DNA of 64,000 nt from an uncultured Granulosicoccus sp. (GCA_937924505.1 CALDSR010000002.1:107235-171234), one strand, 5' to 3'. Counted from the stretch's first letter, positions 37,687-47,345 are shown. A program made the numbers and translations. The notes: generated from the sequence alone by a model not told the origin.

Positions 37687-39378
37687 TTACACCTCATCTG
37701 CAAAGTGTTGCATGGTCAGTTTTATCGGATTGGGCGCCGCTTGCCCAAGACCACAAATGGAAGCATCGATCATGACCGTACACAATTCATCCAACAGTGG
37801 TTTGTCCCACTTGTCCTGCTCCATAAGCTTCACCGCTTTTTCACAACCCACCCTGCACGGTGTGCACTGACCACAACTTTCATCTTCGAAAAAACGCAGC
37901 ATGTTCAAGGCAGCAGCCTTCGCACTGTCCTTGTCTGACAAAATGACGATGGCTGCCGAGCCAATAAACGAGCCCAGAGGCTGTAACGTATCGAAATCCA
38001 TTGGCACATCATTTATTGATGCTGGAAGCAAACCCGCAGAAGGTCCACCAGGCTGATAAGCCTTGAATGTATGACCATCCAGCATACCTCCAGCGGCTTC
38101 TATCAAATCCGTTATTGTTGAGCCAGCGGGTAATAAATGCACGCCCGGATTTTTTACGCGCCCGGAGATTGAATACGAACGCAAACCTGTGCGGCCATTC
38201 TTCTCGACAGCGTTCAACACCTCAGGACCCTCTCGACACACGCGGGTTATCCAGTACAGCGTCTCGACGTTGTGCACAAGCGTTGGACGATCAAACACGC
38301 CTTTTTGTGCAACAAACGGCGGACGGTGGCGAGGAATGCCGCGCTTGCCTTCTATTGACTCAATCATGGCGGATTCCTCACCGCAGATATAGGCACCCGC
38401 ACCTCGACGTAAATCGATAAATCCCGGCTCAACAATGCCGTCAGATTCAAGCGCCTTTATTTCGTCTCGCAGGATTTGCAACACCGCAGGGTATTCATCA
38501 CGCATGTAAATAAAGCACTTGCTTGCGTCAACTGCCCAAGCGGCTATCAGCATGCCTTCGAGAAACAGGTGCGGGGTTCTTTCAAGGTAATAACGGTCCT
38601 TAAATGTACCAGGTTCACCTTCATCACCATTAACTGCAAGATATCGAGGCCCTGCTTCTGCCCGCACGAACGACCACTTCTTGCCCGATGGGAAACCGGC
38701 ACCACCCAGACCACGCAGACCAGACGATAAAACAGTCTCTTGCACTTCATCAGGTGAATTTTGCCCATCTCGCAAGTGCTTGAGTTTGGCGTAACCGCCA
38801 CCAGACACGTATTGACCGTAGTTCTCATAGTCGGGGATGCGATGATGTGTGTCGTTGGCCTTGATCGCGTCGTCAACCAGCTCTGCAGTAGCATGATCAA
38901 TATGATTGTGACCAATCTCAAGAACCGGCGCCGTATCACAACGACCCATACAGGGTGCACGAAGTACTCTGACCTTGGATGGATCGAGTCCACGTTTGAG
39001 TTCTGCCATCAAAGCTTGTGCGCCAGCCATTTCGCAGGCCAGGGAGTCACACACGCGGATAGTTAAATCCGGCGGGCTTTCCTCGCCCTCTCGAACGACA
39101 TCAAAGTGAGCGTAAAAGGTCGCGACTTCGTAGACTTCAGCTTGAGACAGACGCATCTCATCCGCCAACGCATGTAAATGTGCGGAAGACAGGCATCCAT
39201 AGGCATCCTGAATCAGATGCAGATGTTCGATCAACAGATCGGCACGCCGCTCCCGAGATCCCAACAGCGCACGCACTTCGGCGAGGGCATTGTCCTCGAC
39301 CTGTCTGCCCTTGGGGGTTGTTCGTCCTTTGCCCCGAGCTGATTTCCAAACACCTTGACCGTTATTCGACGACGCCAT
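37687..39378 (-). CDS. fdhB: Formate dehydrogenase beta subunit, fused NuoE-NuoF type
   Basis: From ATG at 39378 the product is 563 residues (a GTG at 39405 would add nine). Residues 30-180 are a NuoE-like thioredoxin-fold domain with [2Fe-2S] cysteines 110, 115, 143 and 147. The rest is NuoF-like, with the FMN/NAD site GLGGAGFPSGKKW, GEEPGTF-type NGDEGEPGTFKDR and a C-terminal [4Fe-4S] motif ESCGQCTPCRVGC. It reduces NAD+ with electrons from FdhA. The fused layout is that of the two-subunit FDH1 of Methylorubrum extorquens, unlike the separate FdsG and FdsB of Cupriavidus. Confidence 0.94.
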   Translation of the reverse strand: MASSNNGQGVWKSARGKGRTTPKGRQVEDNALAEVRALLGSRERRADLLIEHLHLIQDAYGCLSSAHLHALADEMRLSQAEVYEVATFYAHFDVVREGEESPPDLTIRVCDSLACEMAGAQALMAELKRGLDPSKVRVLRAPCMGRCDTAPVLEIGHNHIDHATAELVDDAIKANDTHHRIPDYENYGQYVSGGGYAKLKHLRDGQNSPDEVQETVLSSGLRGLGGAGFPSGKKWSFVRAEAGPRYLAVNGDEGEPGTFKDRYYLERTPHLFLEGMLIAAWAVDASKCFIYMRDEYPAVLQILRDEIKALESDGIVEPGFIDLRRGAGAYICGEESAMIESIEGKRGIPRHRPPFVAQKGVFDRPTLVHNVETLYWITRVCREGPEVLNAVEKNGRTGLRSYSISGRVKNPGVHLLPAGSTITDLIEAAGGMLDGHTFKAYQPGGPSAGLLPASINDVPMDFDTLQPLGSFIGSAAIVILSDKDSAKAAALNMLRFFEDESCGQCTPCRVGCEKAVKLMEQDKWDKPLLDELCTVMIDASICGLGQAAPNPIKLTMQHFADEV

Positions 39379-39422
39379 GTAAAAAACCCCCCGTTCAACC
39401 CTCACTAAAGCCGATTTTGACG

Positions 39423-39468
39423 ATAATTACAAATACAAATTACCAATGGTGCAATTTGTTTTAATTAT
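39423..39468. promoter_or_regulatory. AT-rich dyad upstream of fdhB
   Basis: Nested inverted repeats surround ACCAATGGTGC: inner arms ACAAATT (39435-39441) and AATTTGT (39453-39459), outer arms ATAATTA (39423-39429) and TAATTAT (39462-39468). They span the gap between the lysR stop and the fdhB start. The form fits a LysR-type binding site and suggests fdhBA have their own regulated promoter. Confidence 0.4.
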
Positions 39469-40357
39469 CATGAGAATGTACAACCTGACGCAAAGCGGCT
39501 ATGGCCGGCAGGATCGGCTCTTGATCGAGTACGCAGAGGCCAATCGCATTGCGGACATCAGGCTTGGTCAGGGTCAGTTTGATGACAGAATCTTCGAGCA
39601 GCAAACTATCCGCCAGATGCGATGGCGCAATGGTCGCGGAGGAGCCGATAGCAACCTGTGCTAACGCTGCGGTAAACGAATTAGTCTCCATGACCGGCAT
39701 GGGATTCACCTCGGCCTGAGAAAACACACGATCAACAATTTGCCGAAAATGCATATCCTTGCTCAACAGACACAGGGGTACTTTGGCTGCCTCCGCCCAG
39801 GTGGCAGTGCCCTTCTGCCGTGGACTAAAGGATAACGGCGACAACAACACATAATGTTCGTCGTAGATGACGTCAAATCTGAACGCCGTGCTGTCACCAT
39901 CGTCTTTGTAGGTAATGCCGGCGTCGATCGAAAAATCCGCAAGTCCGCGTAAAATTTGCAGAGACGTCAGTGACTGGATACGAATTGATAATCCCGGGTT
40001 GGCCTCTCTAAGTTCGGTAGACAGTTTGGAGGCGTAGGATAATGCGGTAGGCACAACACCCAGGACCAGGGCACCGCGCAACTCGCCTTTAGATACTTCC
40101 ATCTCCTGACGCAAGCCTTCAGCATCAGCGAGTATCTTGCTCGCCCATTTAAGTAGCAATTCGCCGTCCTTGGTAAATCCGAGGAACTTGTTTCCTCGCC
40201 GCACAACCGGCACACCAAGCATCTGTTCAAGATGGCGAATTCGTGCGGAGAACGCAGGCTGCGAGATACCACAATCTGCCGCTGCCTGAGTGAAATGCCT
40301 GCGTTGCGCCAGCGCCTGGAGCATCTGCAAATCACGGATATCAGGATAGGTAACCAT
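39461..40357 (-). CDS. LysR-family regulator, likely of fdhBA
   Basis: ATG at 40357 gives 298 residues. The N-terminal helix-turn-helix (LQMLQALAQRRHFTQAAADCGISQPAFSARI split over residues 8-38) is followed by a periplasmic-binding-like effector domain (about 90-298). It lies immediately upstream of fdhB in the same direction and divergent from a quinone oxidoreductase gene. LysR regulators of formate dehydrogenase operons (FdsR type) are known in other proteobacteria, so control of fdhBA is a fair inference. Confidence 0.88.
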   Translation of the reverse strand: MVTYPDIRDLQMLQALAQRRHFTQAAADCGISQPAFSARIRHLEQMLGVPVVRRGNKFLGFTKDGELLLKWASKILADAEGLRQEMEVSKGELRGALVLGVVPTALSYASKLSTELREANPGLSIRIQSLTSLQILRGLADFSIDAGITYKDDGDSTAFRFDVIYDEHYVLLSPLSFSPRQKGTATWAEAAKVPLCLLSKDMHFRQIVDRVFSQAEVNPMPVMETNSFTAALAQVAIGSSATIAPSHLADSLLLEDSVIKLTLTKPDVRNAIGLCVLDQEPILPAIAALRQVVHSHDN

Positions 40358-40378
40358 TAGCCAGCATTGTACAGACAC

Positions 40379-40426
40379 GAATACGGAATATTCAGGTATC
40401 ACAATACATGTCCTGGTGGCGTATTC
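40379..40426. promoter_or_regulatory. Candidate LysR site in the divergent region
   Basis: GAATATTC at 40386-40393 is a perfect palindrome, and GAATACG at 40379-40385 is mirrored by CGTATTC at 40420-40426. The elements lie just upstream of the lysR start (40357) and upstream of the divergent oxidoreductase gene. Autoregulation would be typical for the family. Confidence 0.3.
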
Positions 40427-40496
40427 TCAGAGGATGCTACTTTGCGTTAGCATGAGCCTTGATCACAAAGGAGTCAGGCATTTGCTACCTGAAACG

Positions 40497-41468
40497 ATGA
40501 AAACCATAGAGATGCGCGAAGCCGGTGATGCCGATGTCCTGCACATTGGCTCGCGATCAATACCGGAAATACGTGACACCGAAGTGTTGGTCAGAGTAAC
40601 CACAGCTGGCGTAAACGGTCCTGACCTGGTGCAACGAAGAGGCCACTATCCGCCGCCTGCCGGAGCGTCGGACCTGCTCGGTCTGGAAGTATCCGGCTCG
40701 GTTGTCGCTGTCGGGAAAAATGTCAGCCAATGGAAATCCGGCGATGAACTCTGCGCCTTGACCAACGGTGGCGGCTACGCCGAATACGTCGCTGTTGATG
40801 CGAGTCACTGTCTGTCAATTCCAGAGAGCGTCGCCATTGAAGACGCGGCGGGTTTGCCAGAAACCTATTTTACGGTGTGGAGTAACTGCTTCTTTAAACA
40901 AAAACACGATCAAGGCTCCTTGTTTCTCGTCCACGGCGGCGCAGGTGGCATTGGCTCAACAGCCATACAGATAGGCAAGGCACTGGGTTTACGCGTATTT
41001 ACCACGTGTGCGAATCAGGACGATGCAGATTACTGCCAATCACTGGGTGCTGAACGGGCGATTAATTACCAGGAAGAAGATTTTGTAGACATCGTACGCG
41101 AGGCAGGTGGCGCCAATCTTATCCTCGACATTGTTGGCGGCGACTACGTCGCACGAAATATAAAAGCTGCCAGCCCGGATGCACGTATCGTACAACTTGC
41201 TTTCAACCAGGGCTCGAAAATGGAATTGAATCTGATGCCCATCATGTTAAAGCGGCTGATCTATACGGGGTCCACGTTACGATCACGGCCCGAGTCATTC
41301 AAATCAGCGATAGCTGCCGACTTGCAAGAAAAGGTTTGGCCACTCTTTGCGAAAGGACAACTGAGGTCACACACTCATGTTGCATTGCCATTTGAAAAAG
41401 CCAGCGATGCGCACAAATTAATGGAATCTGCACAACATCGTGGAAAGATTCTGATTACCCCCTCATAG
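40497..41468 (+). CDS. Quinone oxidoreductase (MDR superfamily, PIG3-like)
   Basis: From ATG at 40497 the protein is 323 residues, starting MKTIEMREAGDADVLHIG; a TTG at 40482, 8 nt after AGGAG, is an alternative start adding five residues. It has the GroES-like N-terminal domain (GVNGPDLVQRRGHYPPPAGAS, no zinc-ligand cysteines) and a Rossmann domain with VHGGAGGIGSTAIQIGKALG. The GVNGPDLVQRRGHYPPP form is typical of the TP53I3/PIG3 group, which reduces quinones with NADPH. It is divergent from lysR. Confidence 0.88.
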   Translation: MKTIEMREAGDADVLHIGSRSIPEIRDTEVLVRVTTAGVNGPDLVQRRGHYPPPAGASDLLGLEVSGSVVAVGKNVSQWKSGDELCALTNGGGYAEYVAVDASHCLSIPESVAIEDAAGLPETYFTVWSNCFFKQKHDQGSLFLVHGGAGGIGSTAIQIGKALGLRVFTTCANQDDADYCQSLGAERAINYQEEDFVDIVREAGGANLILDIVGGDYVARNIKAASPDARIVQLAFNQGSKMELNLMPIMLKRLIYTGSTLRSRPESFKSAIAADLQEKVWPLFAKGQLRSHTHVALPFEKASDAHKLMESAQHRGKILITPS

Positions 41469-41621
41469 CTTGCTTGTTAATCTGTTTAGTCAGTTGCCGT
41501 CCAGATCACACCGCTTTAATGTTTTCTAAAACACACTGCCGTGGGCCGTTTTGGATTCACCAGCTATCAACAGTTTATTGTCGCGTCCTTGACACAAGAC
41601 ACGACTAACCATAAGGCTGTA

Positions 41622-42665
41622 TCAGTTGATGCCTTGTTCTGTCATGATAACCAAAGGCGCATCACCACGATTTTTACTCAACGATTTATCTTTTAACCAG
41701 GCCGCCAACCCCGCTGCACCTGACGGTGTTGTAGAAAGCTTGTGTTGAGCAAAAAGCTCGACTGCTTCCTGCGCCTGCGCATCACTGATCACGGCATAGT
41801 CGACATTGCATCTTTTCAGGGTATCAAACGCGATCACCGAAGGCGCCTTGCAATCCAGCCGTCCCATGTTGGATACGGGACCGGCAACCTCGATGGCCTT
41901 TCCGGCCAATGCGCTTTGTCCGAGACACACCGCAGCTTCCGGCTCAACGATCACCACGCGTGTATTGATCGGCCAACTCTGGCGAATCATGTAACTGATC
42001 GCGGCAGCCATTCCCCCGACACCCGCTTGCAGGTAAACATCACTAGGCCATAATCCCGATTTCTCGAAATAACGACCAAGCTCTGTACCCAACACCGTAT
42101 AACCTTCCATGACTAAGGCAGGCGGGTGTTCGGGCTCAGGAAAACAACCATCCGCGAGCAAGGTGCTTCCCGATTCACGCGCATCACTCTGTGCCGCAAC
42201 CAGGCTCGCTTCATAGTTGGCACCGGCAATCACCACCTCCGCATCGAGGTCTCGTAAACGCGCCGCAAAATCGCCGGGTACTTCTTCAGAAAGATATATT
42301 CGCGCCTTGCTACCGAACAAACGCGCGCCTGCAGCAACAGCCATTCCGTGATTGCCGGCACTGGCACAAACGAAAGACTGGGTTGCAGCAAGTGCCTTGA
42401 ATTCATCCGACATGAATTCTTCAATGTCAGGCGTTCGCTTGTGGAAACTGACAAACGCTTCGGCGATTAACTGCCCGACAGCGTAAACACCACCGAGTGC
42501 CTTGAATGCGCCAAGCCCAAACCGTTCGGCTTCATTCTTGACAAGAATAGCCGTGCCTTCATGCTCCACGGTGCGCATCGATGTCGGAGCATACTGCGGG
42601 CAGGCATCGGCAAATGCCTGCGCACGTGCAATATTGGGTGAAAACAACGCGGGGTTCTCATTCAT
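41622..42665 (-). CDS. PLP-dependent ammonia-lyase, diaminopropionate ammonia-lyase-like
   Basis: ATG at 42665 gives 347 residues beginning MNENPALFSPN. The PLP lysine region is NEAERFGLGAFKALGGVYA near residue 55, and the phosphate-binding serine/asparagine loop is CASAGNHGMAVAAGA near 110; a glycine-rich QAGVGGMAAAISYMI follows. This matches fold-type II enzymes of the DpaL group, which split 2,3-diaminopropionate to pyruvate and ammonia. It is shorter than E. coli DpaL (about 398), so a related substrate such as another beta-substituted amino acid is possible. Confidence 0.75.
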   Translation of the reverse strand: MNENPALFSPNIARAQAFADACPQYAPTSMRTVEHEGTAILVKNEAERFGLGAFKALGGVYAVGQLIAEAFVSFHKRTPDIEEFMSDEFKALAATQSFVCASAGNHGMAVAAGARLFGSKARIYLSEEVPGDFAARLRDLDAEVVIAGANYEASLVAAQSDARESGSTLLADGCFPEPEHPPALVMEGYTVLGTELGRYFEKSGLWPSDVYLQAGVGGMAAAISYMIRQSWPINTRVVIVEPEAAVCLGQSALAGKAIEVAGPVSNMGRLDCKAPSVIAFDTLKRCNVDYAVISDAQAQEAVELFAQHKLSTTPSGAAGLAAWLKDKSLSKNRGDAPLVIMTEQGIN

Positions 42666-42740
42666 CAGATTCACACTCGCCAAGCCAGACGTCCATTCTA
42701 CCGACGCAATGCTGCATTCCTGAAAAATGACGTAACGCCA

Positions 42741-43631
42741 TCAAGATTTACGTGGGCGGACCAGGGACACGCCAATCAGCATCATCACGACAGCGACCCA
42801 CATCAGCCAGCCATAGCTCTCACCCAGCATAATCATCGAGACAAATACCCCGGTTAACGTCACGACGTAGGCGACCTGGCTGGTAAACACCGCGCCGGCG
42901 CGCCTGACCAGCCACAGGTAACCGGCATAGGCCGACAAGTGTCCAAGAGATGAACCCAGTATGGCCCATTCAGGCGCCTGCCACTCCTGACTCATGTCGA
43001 CCCAATATCCACCGAACCAGGCGACCGGCCCGATGATCAGCGTCCCGATCACCGACGCGCCGAACAGCGTCGGGACGGCAGACAGCTCGACCGGGCTCCT
43101 TACCGCGACATAGTTACCTTCAATGCCATAACAAATCGGCGCGATCAGAGCGATGGCAACCCATTGCCAGGCCACCGGTGCATTCAGATTGACATCCGGC
43201 ATAGCCAACAGTATCAATGCCGAAACACCGCACAATATGCCCAGCAGGCGCATGGGCTGAAAACGTTCAATTCGCGCCATCAAGGCAACCGCCAGGCTCA
43301 CAATCGGTACTGTCGCAATAACGACAGACATGATTCCTGCAGGAACCTCACGGATGGCCATGTAACTGAAGCTGTTCGGCAACAAGGTACCGATAAATGC
43401 AATGATCAGAAAAAAGCGCAGATACTTGTTACCCAGTGGCACCTTGACCTTCATGATTAAAATAAAGATCCCAAGAACCAACGAAGTGATCGCCATCTGC
43501 CAAAAGATCAAACCAAACTGATGATGCCCGGTACTGACGGCTACCTTTGACAACGGAATAGTCAGCCCCCACAAAATTCCAAAAAGGAATATGGCTCCCG
43601 TATTAACAAGGTTGGCAGGTATAACAGGCAA
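42741..43631 (-). CDS. DMT-family (EamA) transporter
   Basis: The 296-residue protein has ten hydrophobic segments in two EamA halves, beginning VNTGAIFLFGILWGLTIPLSK and ending with LGESYGWLMWVAVVMMLIGVSLV followed by a short basic tail. The frame opens with a TTG codon and has no in-frame ATG near the N-terminus, so the start is uncertain. EamA carriers usually export amino acids or metabolites. It lies downstream of, and may be divergent in function from, the NlpC gene. Confidence 0.82.
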   Translation of the reverse strand: MPVIPANLVNTGAIFLFGILWGLTIPLSKVAVSTGHHQFGLIFWQMAITSLVLGIFILIMKVKVPLGNKYLRFFLIIAFIGTLLPNSFSYMAIREVPAGIMSVVIATVPIVSLAVALMARIERFQPMRLLGILCGVSALILLAMPDVNLNAPVAWQWVAIALIAPICYGIEGNYVAVRSPVELSAVPTLFGASVIGTLIIGPVAWFGGYWVDMSQEWQAPEWAILGSSLGHLSAYAGYLWLVRRAGAVFTSQVAYVVTLTGVFVSMIMLGESYGWLMWVAVVMMLIGVSLVRPRKS

Positions 43632-43698
43632 GGTGGCGATGATTGGCAGGCGCAGGACGCGGTAGTATAGGCAATCAAATTCGCGACAGGCAATCGCC

Positions 43699-44445
43699 GT
43701 GTACAGCTTTCATGTTCCGATTACGACAGTTCACGACAAGCCAGCGGAGCACACTGAGTGTGTGACTGAAGGGTTGATGGGAGAGGACTATTCAATCCTG
43801 GAAGAAACTGACAACGATTGGCTCAAAATCTCACTACACCGCGACCACTACACTGGATATATAAAACGCTCATTTGAACCCGCCCAGCAGCAAACAAACT
43901 ACCGCGTTTGCTGTCGCTCCACATTGTTGTTTGAAGCGCCATCGATCAAGAGCCGGGTCATCTGGCGCCTGCCATTCAATGCACAGCTTGAAATAATTGA
44001 CTCTGCAGAATCCGATTTCAAGTTAACCGTTGACGGCTTGCATGTCTGGCACACACACGTCTGCCCAGTTGCAACGATAGATGAGCGTAGTCCCGTAGAG
44101 TTAATAGAGTCATGCTTTCTCGGCGCACCGTATCTTTGGGGCGGCCGCACACCATCAGGTGTCGATTGTTCCGGGCTGGTTCAATCTGTTTTTCAGGCCA
44201 GTGGCCAACCATTGCCCAGAGACAGTTATCAGCAGGAAAACGCGATCAAGACGCTCATTGGCCATGAACAGCGACGACGCGGTGATCTGGTGTTCTGGCC
44301 GGGACATGTTGGCTTGCTGACAAACCCGACAGAACTGTTGCACGCCACCGCGCATAGCCTTGACTGTTGTATTGAGCCGCTGGATCAAGTAATACAGCGA
44401 GCAGGTGAGATTTCTTCGATACGACGTGCGCTTGTTACCGCTTGA
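43699..44445 (+). CDS. NlpC/P60 cell-wall endopeptidase with N-terminal SH3-like domains
   Basis: The 248-residue protein (GTG start) has two SH3b-like repeats in residues 1-125 and an NlpC/P60 domain from about 130. The catalytic Cys157 is in SGVDCSGLVQSVF, His203 is in FWPGHVGLL and a third polar residue His215 follows in ELLHATAHS. Such enzymes cut gamma-D-Glu to diaminopimelate bonds in muropeptides; YkfC and related recycling enzymes have this SH3-NlpC layout and lack a signal peptide, as here. It faces the GH84 gene, their stops overlapping by 11 bp. Confidence 0.9.
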   Translation: MYSFHVPITTVHDKPAEHTECVTEGLMGEDYSILEETDNDWLKISLHRDHYTGYIKRSFEPAQQQTNYRVCCRSTLLFEAPSIKSRVIWRLPFNAQLEIIDSAESDFKLTVDGLHVWHTHVCPVATIDERSPVELIESCFLGAPYLWGGRTPSGVDCSGLVQSVFQASGQPLPRDSYQQENAIKTLIGHEQRRRGDLVFWPGHVGLLTNPTELLHATAHSLDCCIEPLDQVIQRAGEISSIRRALVTA

Positions 44446-45685
44446 GCAGATGTGTTGCCAACGCAGGTGATTGGGTTTTCTGAATGCGCAGTTCAGGCAA
44501 CCGCCCCTCATTGATAAGTAAATCATGTTTAAGGCTCATGATGAACGGATACCACTCAAGAGACAGGGGCGTCTTCCAGCGCCATAGCAAGTGTTCTATC
44601 GCATCAAATTGTTCCTGCGATGCCACATCGGTTAATTGCCATTGACGAGAGTTGAATACCGGGTGGCAGAAATACTCCGCTATCGTGAAAAACGCCGCGG
44701 GCACATGGTGCGATGTCAGTACGCTACGCCATGCAGATTCCGCAATTTCCTTATACTCTCTTGCCGAGGGATAAAACCCTTGATCAGTGGATAGATTGAC
44801 ACTGTTCCGCTGTTGCAACTCATGTGTTGCAGCCATGATGTCAAGCAGAAGGCAATCAGTGTGGCGCATCCCGGTTGGGTTCAGCAATACAGATCCTGCA
44901 GCTTCACGACCGGACCATGGCCCCAGAAACAGTCTTCTAGGACAATAATCATTAGCGTAAAGATTATCCCAAACCACCGTTTTTCGACCCGTTAAATTGA
45001 GTGAGCTATCGATCTCGTGCTCGCTAACAGATTCAGCAACAATATCACTACCGCAGTAAAGCAAGGTATGTCTGGGATCAAGCGTCTCTATGAAACGCGG
45101 CAAATAAGTGGCATCATCTCGGCCAAGTTCATTGGCATAAATTCTTGGCACAACCTGAATGGCTCTCCGACCAAGGTCTGTCTGACGCTCTGACAGATTG
45201 GTTTTTTGCAACTCTGAATGACCAGCAGGCAAAGCATCAGCCAAAGCGTTAGCCAAAATAGCGTGTGCCTCACCTTCAAACTCGATGCCACCGTTACGCT
45301 TGTGGAAATCAGCATCGATATCGTCCATCAGCAAACAGATGTCAACAGCGCCGTATTCAATCAGCTTCTGACACTTGCTCACCAGTACAGTGAAATCGGT
45401 ACCGTTCGGCAGATCAGCAAAATCGAAATCCAGCCCTGGAGCGACACCCGCAATTACCGAAACATTTTTATATTGTGCATAGGCACAAAACTCTGCAAAC
45501 CGTTGATGCCAGGCGTCATCGTAGGGTTCACGCCAACGATAACGATGCCTGACATCTTCCTTTGGGGCATACAGATAGCTGCCGAGTTTATGCTTTGCTA
45601 ACGTATCAACAATCGCCCGTCGTTCTGGCCAATCAAGCAAACGACCATAAAAACCTTCTAAATAGCCACTACCCGGATTCGTCAC
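44435..45685 (-). CDS. GH84 family beta-N-acetylglucosaminidase (O-GlcNAcase-like)
   Basis: The 416-residue protein starts MTNPGSGYLEGFYGRLLDWP, the hallmark GFYG of GH84, followed by SYLYAPKEDVRHRYRWREP and the catalytic double aspartate Asp121-Asp122 in ICLLMDDID. This family uses substrate-assisted catalysis to remove beta-linked GlcNAc. No signal peptide is present, so it should act in the cytoplasm. Its start overlaps the AmpG stop by 4 nt (ATGA), and it is in a row with amidase and MurI. Removal of GlcNAc from imported muropeptides is a natural proposal; NagZ (GH3) usually does this. Confidence 0.85.
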   Translation of the reverse strand: MTNPGSGYLEGFYGRLLDWPERRAIVDTLAKHKLGSYLYAPKEDVRHRYRWREPYDDAWHQRFAEFCAYAQYKNVSVIAGVAPGLDFDFADLPNGTDFTVLVSKCQKLIEYGAVDICLLMDDIDADFHKRNGGIEFEGEAHAILANALADALPAGHSELQKTNLSERQTDLGRRAIQVVPRIYANELGRDDATYLPRFIETLDPRHTLLYCGSDIVAESVSEHEIDSSLNLTGRKTVVWDNLYANDYCPRRLFLGPWSGREAAGSVLLNPTGMRHTDCLLLDIMAATHELQQRNSVNLSTDQGFYPSAREYKEIAESAWRSVLTSHHVPAAFFTIAEYFCHPVFNSRQWQLTDVASQEQFDAIEHLLWRWKTPLSLEWYPFIMSLKHDLLINEGRLPELRIQKTQSPALATHLLKR

Positions 45686-47307
45686 CTGGCAAATTCAACT
45701 GGTTTGTCAAAACGTCTGCGAGCGACCAGGATCAGGACAATGACAGGCAAAGTCAGCAACGTTGTCATGATGAAGAAGTTTGTGTACCCCATGGATTCCA
45801 CAAAGGTGCCGGAGTAACCACCCAACACTTTCGGAAACAAGGTCATTAGTGAACTGAAGATGGCGTACTGGACAGCTGTAAAGGACACATTGGTCAGGCT
45901 TGATAAAAAGGCAATGAAGGCGGCACTGGCAAGGCCCGCTGACAAGTTGTCTGCACCGATGACCATGAACAACATATTGATGTTGCCAGAGCCTTCAACT
46001 ACTTCGTCCCCTCCTGCGTTAGCCAGCAGAATAAATAGAAGGTTAGTACCAGCAGATAATATCGCCCCAAGCAATAATATGCGCATGACTCCAAAACGCA
46101 CAGCAAGCAGCCCGCCGAGAAAGCCCCCGATAATGGTCATCCAAAGCCCGAACACCTTGGACACACTAGCAATCTGTAGCTTGGAAAAGCCCATGTCCTG
46201 ATAAAAGACATTGGCTATAACGCCCAAGACGATATCTGATACCCGGTAAAAACCAACCAGTAACAGCAGCAGAATGGCTAATGCTTTACCGTAACGACTA
46301 AAGAAGTCGACAACCGGCTCCATATAGGCCTTGCGAACCATATCTCCATTGACGGCATTAACATTGACCAAGAGCTTCGATATACCCCAAACGACCAAAA
46401 GCGCGGCAGCCAACCGAAGGGTCGACACTGACAGGCTCGCAAGATGCTTGTTGTTGAACGCTTCAGTCAATGACGATCGAGCCGCAGATACAATGTCACC
46501 ACTGAAGCGGAACACTAAAATGAACGCGATAACGGCAACAATAAAGGCGAAAAAGAATCGCGCATGATCCCCAACGCTGTAATTCGATGCTTCACGATCC
46601 CGCTCTGATGGCTCTTTTATTATCAATGTGGTTGCCACCCCGACAAGCATTACGGCAGCCATCGCGATATAGGTATTACGCCAGGCTTCGTAGTTGTAAA
46701 CATCTTGTGTCGAACCAAAGTAATGCGCAAGATATAAAGCTCCGGCCCCCGCCACAAGCATCCCGATCCGATATCCCGCGATGTAGGTTGATGACATCAA
46801 AGCCTGTAAATCATCATCCGCCGAATCGATTCGGTAGGCATCAATGACGATGTCCTGGGTTGCCGATGAAAACCCCAAGGCAACCGCTGCCAATGCCATG
46901 ATGGTTAGATTATCAATACCTGAACCCGGGTCCGTCGTTGCCATCCAGAACAGTGATCCAATCACCGCAAGCTGTGACAACAACATCCAACCACGACGTC
47001 GACCAAGCCAACGGGTCAGCAGTGGTAATGGCAAACGATCCACCAGTGGCGCCCAGATAAACTTGAATGAATACCCTAGTGCTGCCCAACTGAAAAAGGT
47101 CACGGCAGATTTCTTGACGCCCGCTTCGGTCAACCACAGACTCAAGGACGAGAAGATAAGCAATATCGGGATACCGGCAGAAAATCCAAGAAACAGCATC
47201 GTCACGACGCGGGGATGGAGAAAGGTTTTCAGCGCCTCGCCCCAGCTCTGTTTTTTCTCTGGCCTGTCTGCGACAGTACTTACGTTAGCCGTATCTGCAG
47301 TCGTCAT
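45682..47307 (-). CDS. ampG: AmpG-like muropeptide permease (MFS)
   Basis: From ATG at 47307 the protein is 541 residues with about 14 hydrophobic segments. AmpG features include LFLGFSAGIPILLIFSSLSLWLTE split over the first helix, SWAALGYSFKFIWAPLVDR, LGRRRGWMLLSQ and SSATQDIVIDAYRID. AmpG imports GlcNAc-1,6-anhydro-MurNAc peptides released from the wall. It lies between an amidase and the GH84 enzyme, with a 4 nt overlap to the latter, as expected for a recycling operon. Confidence 0.92.
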   Translation of the reverse strand: MTTADTANVSTVADRPEKKQSWGEALKTFLHPRVVTMLFLGFSAGIPILLIFSSLSLWLTEAGVKKSAVTFFSWAALGYSFKFIWAPLVDRLPLPLLTRWLGRRRGWMLLSQLAVIGSLFWMATTDPGSGIDNLTIMALAAVALGFSSATQDIVIDAYRIDSADDDLQALMSSTYIAGYRIGMLVAGAGALYLAHYFGSTQDVYNYEAWRNTYIAMAAVMLVGVATTLIIKEPSERDREASNYSVGDHARFFFAFIVAVIAFILVFRFSGDIVSAARSSLTEAFNNKHLASLSVSTLRLAAALLVVWGISKLLVNVNAVNGDMVRKAYMEPVVDFFSRYGKALAILLLLLVGFYRVSDIVLGVIANVFYQDMGFSKLQIASVSKVFGLWMTIIGGFLGGLLAVRFGVMRILLLGAILSAGTNLLFILLANAGGDEVVEGSGNINMLFMVIGADNLSAGLASAAFIAFLSSLTNVSFTAVQYAIFSSLMTLFPKVLGGYSGTFVESMGYTNFFIMTTLLTLPVIVLILVARRRFDKPVEFAR

Positions 47308-47345
47308 CGCGATCTCAGGTTTGCTGGGCTCGCGCGGATTATACG

